Origin: Paracamarosporium sp. OC-R06-R3
Taxonomy: Eukaryota; Ascomycota; Dothideomycetes; Pleosporales; Didymosphaeriaceae
Direction: 5' to 3'
Assembly (NCBI GenBank): GCA_019828545.1
Contig: JACVRA010000203.1
Location: 124,001 to 188,000 of the forward strand
DNA: 64,000 nucleotides
Both the position numbers and the translations under genes were made by a program. The first letter of the stretch is position 1. Each line of letters opens with the position of its first letter. Shown here in pieces: positions 61,014 to 64,000 of this stretch. The notes beneath the pieces were generated by a model that saw only the letters and a list, made by a program, of their open reading frames with translations, made no database searches and had not been told where the DNA came from.

Positions 61014-61867
61014 GCTGCGGGCTTTTGCGGAAGCGCGGGGCACTAGTATCCAAGAGTGTAGGGTAAGCAAGAGCCGGCACAAAAAGGCTCTGAGGGGGAG
61101 GAGTGTTGCTACTGGCTCAGAGATTTCTTTGGTGTTGACCAAAGAGGGCCAAGGCTCAGGAACGACAAGGCGGATGATGTGCAGTGGCGGGTCCGGGAAT
61201 AGCGGCGCGCGTTGGCTGTGCGACGGCAGCGTGGGATGATGTGCGGAGCAGCAGGCGACGGTCACGCAACAGGCGGCAGCGGCAGCAGGAGGAGGGCAGG
61301 TCTGGATCCGCGGTGCTCGGATGCATGCGTTTCTCTGGAGGTGGAGGGCATCGAGTGCAGGCTGACTGTGTCGGGATGAACGCTGCCAACCGACGTCGCT
61401 CGCCAGAACTCCGCGATTGCCCCTCGGCCGGCCGCGGTTTGCTCTCCACAGCGACATTAAAACTTCTGCTCCTGCCGCTGTGGACCGCCCAGGGAGCCTC
61501 GCCGCACCGCCCCGCCGTCTCCTCGCCTCGACTTGTGGCCGCCCACAATCGCTGCGAGCGCCGTTCCAGCGATCCGCTATCTCTATTCCGAGCACCACGC
61601 TAAACATCATCGCGGGGCTTTTTGGCTATGACGCCCTAGAGCTCCTACAGTCATATCCCTCGCGATCCGTCCTCTCCCACCCTCGCCGGCCTCTCGCCTT
61701 TACGTTGCGCCTCATCCGACGCCATCCGCCGCCGCCCACACGCCTCGTCGCGACCATCTAGCTCGGCCAGCTCGGAGAGCTTCAGCCTTAGACGCTACGC
61801 TGCCATAGCGACCACCATTTCGTCATTAGCACCGGCCATACCACACTCCGTCACTCCTCCCTCCGCA
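61014..61867. promoter_or_regulatory. Bidirectional promoter region SVF1/Hal4-type kinase
   Basis: An 854 bp GC-rich spacer with C/T-rich tracts toward the kinase start (61680-61860), typical of fungal core promoters. Long overlapping frames on both strands reflect GC content, not genes. Confidence 0.45.
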
Positions 61868-64000
61868 ATGGCAGGCAATCAAGAGCAGGCCCAGTCGGTG
61901 CGCTTCAGCGATGTCCACCAAGAGATCGAGCCGGAGAGGGCCGTGGAGCACATCTCCTCCCTCTCAGGCACCGGCGAGAAGCGCGAGGAACCTCTGTCGC
62001 CCGAAGCCGAGCAGGAGCTCCGCAACCTGTCCAAGACGCTGCAGCAGTCACGATGCCAGGCCCGCCGCATGGCCAACTTCGCATACGAGCCCGTCTCTCT
62101 CCCGCCCTCGAGAGTAAGCTGTCCGCTGACTGCCTGTCTGACCATTTCCTGACTGACGCTTTATAGGCGCCATCACCCTCTCCTGCATCACGCACGCCTT
62201 CGGGCCATTCTGCCCGCCGCGATTCATCTGGTCCTCGCCCGTCTCCTCCCGTGTCTGCAATGCATTCACCACCGCTAACCCCAGCAGGCACCTCTTCTCA
62301 AGAGGGAAAGCCCGCCGTCCCGGTTGAGCGCAGGAGAGACCCGGCTATGATGACACCGCAGGTCTCGCCACCCCAACATGAAGCTCCGCCAACTTCGATG
62401 GATTCGGTGCATGGCCGCGAAAGAAGACCTCAATCACTCGTTGTGCCTCGCTCGCCAAATGAAGCATCTAACCGATCATCCCGACCTACGTCAGTAGTGG
62501 AGTTACCGAGTGTCGTCGGTCCCAGAAAACCATCTGCCTCTGCAATAAGCCATACGGACGATTCATTGCCTGCATCACGAGATGTAAGCCCATCCGGGTC
62601 AACCGGAGGTCCCGGTTCCGGAAATCATTCGCCCGGGACATCAACGCCAAACAGCAGACCATTCACGCCACAAGGGGAGAAGGATGACCCCTATTCACGC
62701 TCCAGACGCCTTCCGCAGCCTCACGATGCTCGTTTTGTCTTTGCTCCCGGCCGGAGGACCCCGAAAGAGGCATCGCCATCGTCATCAACGACGACACTCC
62801 CAAGGTCGAAAGGAAGCGCCTCTGACAGAGATGAAAGCAAACGATCGAGTTTCTTTGGTGGAAGTGCCAAGCATCATGATCGCCAAGGTTCAGGTGCAGA
62901 CGACAGTGACGGTCGATCGGTTTTGGGCAAGCCGCACCACGAAGGCTCAATGTCGAATTTGAAACGCTTTTTCAAGCTCGGTGGACACAAGCATAAAGAA
63001 AAGGACAAGGAGAAGCAGAAACAGAAGCGTCCACAGTCTCCCGCCCCGTCACTTCGGGAGAAAGCTATGAAGTCGAAGAAGACTGGAATGATGACCCCGC
63101 CAATTACGAATGGATCGGTGTCTGTGCCATTTGCGGATGATCACGGGCTAGAGAACAAGTACGGAAAATTTGGCAAAGTGCTCGGCTCTGGTGCCGGTGG
63201 CTCCGTGCGCCTGATGAAGCGAAGTAGCGACGGTGTGACCTTCGCCGTAAAACAGTTTAGAGCAAGACATTCGTACGAATCGGAGAGGGACTACAACAAA
63301 AAGGTCACTGCAGAATTCTGCATCGGTTCAACCCTGCACCATGGCAACATTATCGAGACTATGGACCTAGTGAATGAGAAGGGAAACTACTACGTTGTCA
63401 TGGAGTATGCTCCGTTCGATCTCTTTGCCATTGTCATGACCGGCAAGATGAGCCGCGAAGAGGTCAGCTGCTGCACCTTGCAGATCCTCAACGGAGTTTC
63501 ATACCTCCACAGCATGGGCCTAGCACATCGCGATCTGAAGCTGGACAACGTGGTCGTGAACGAGCACGGGATCATGAAGATCATTGATTTTGGCAGTGCC
63601 GCGGTGTTCCGCTATCCTTTTGAGAATGATATTGTACTCGCAAGCGGTAGGTGACCAAAGTCCACAATATAGATTAGTCCACTAACGGTTTTCAGGCATC
63701 GTCGGTTCAGATCCTTACTTGGCGCCCGAAGTATACGATCTATCAAAGTACGATCCTCAGCCGACAGATATTTGGTCGCTTGCAATCATCTTCTGTTGCA
63801 TGACGCTACGTCGCTTCCCGTGGAAAGCTCCTCGCGTGTCGGATAATTCCTACAAGCTCTTTGTAGCACCACCAAACGACGGACCCAGATCAATCACTAA
63901 TCCTTCTCAATCGGCATCGGAATTGCTTGCTGCAGCAAACGATGAGGGCCGCAAATCAGGCATCCAGTCTGAACCTGCGTCTCGCCAAGCCTCGGGTCAA
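61868..64000 (+). CDS. Hal4/Sat4-type serine/threonine kinase, cut by window end
   Basis: Exons are 61868-62113, 62167-63646 and 63696 to beyond 64000 with introns of 53 and 49 bp; 677 codons are visible. The first about 400 residues are Ser/Pro/Arg-rich and probably disordered, with a lysine-rich patch ([19 protein letters not shown]) just before the kinase. The kinase domain starts near 411: glycine loop [14 protein letters not shown] (Lys), HRDLKLDN and [10 protein letters not shown], then [10 protein letters not shown] and DIWSLAIIF. The Cys-free [13 protein letters not shown] wording and long N-terminus match the fungal Hal4/Hal5/Npr1 group, which stabilise plasma-membrane potassium and nutrient transporters. 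Which member it is cannot be settled without the C-terminus. Confidence 0.9.

Noticed and set aside
61184..61603. 139-residue plus-strand frame in the SVF1/kinase spacer
   Set aside because: GC-rich promoter sequence with open frames on both strands; Arg/Ser-rich, no domain.
60786..61610. 274-residue minus-strand frame across the SVF1 5' end and its promoter
   Set aside because: It reads through the first SVF1 intron in another frame; the SVF1 splice model explains the region.

Overview
The window is nuclear DNA of a filamentous ascomycete, most likely a Dothideomycete (the class is inference). The evidence is: short GT-AG introns of 43-158 bp in nearly every gene; an intron-bearing nuclear tRNA-Asn; a fungal gene repertoire (Rrn6, Spc25, Svf1, Hal4/Sat4-type kinase, UNC93-like carrier, spherulin-4 family); and secreted plant-cell-wall enzymes including a GH6 cellobiohydrolase with a CBM1 module. 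All gene models were spliced by hand from the sequence. Exon coordinates are in the entries, and every model called intact closes in frame.

Layout. 0-3.7 kb: a five-exon membrane-protein gene broken by one in-frame TAA and flanked by a diverged ~70 bp direct repeat. 3.7-11.9 kb: core genes, namely a coiled-coil protein, the Pol I initiation factor Rrn6, divergently the kinetochore protein Spc25, and a DHX35-type DEAH helicase. 12.9-25.6 kb: mostly secreted or extracellular-sugar functions, namely a heme peroxidase, a Ctr copper transporter, a spherulin-4-like protein, a GH28 exo-polygalacturonase, a CBM1-GH6 cellobiohydrolase, tRNA-Asn(GTT) and a GH13 alpha-glucosidase. 26-39 kb: a decayed accessory island with coiled-coil genes, a SNF2-type helicase remnant, a duplicated acidic-tailed orphan (one copy intact, one ruined), a 20 bp minisatellite and palindromic repeats. 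Most premature stops there are TAG or TAA where CAG or CAA would restore the frame, as expected after repeat-induced point mutation (RIP). 39.7-41.9 kb: a 713-residue orphan. 44.4-49.6 kb: an APC amino-acid/GABA-type permease, an UNC93-like MFS protein and a clavaminate-synthase-like 2-oxoglutarate oxygenase. 50.2-64 kb: Prp22, a small orphan sharing its promoter region, a TauD-type dioxygenase, a divergent intron-rich histone H4 variant, Svf1, and the 5' part of a Hal4/Sat4-type kinase cut by the window end.

Functional links. The 13-25 kb block suggests plant-biomass use: oxidative attack, pectin and cellulose depolymerisation, then maltose/isomaltose hydrolysis. The 44-50 kb trio looks like uptake plus oxidative catabolism of a small amino-acid-like or sulfonate-like molecule. 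Three head-to-head pairs (Rrn6/Spc25, Prp22/small orphan, Svf1/Hal4) share short promoter regions. The most distinctive item is the H4 variant. The island is the most likely place for something undescribed, but it is mostly in ruins.
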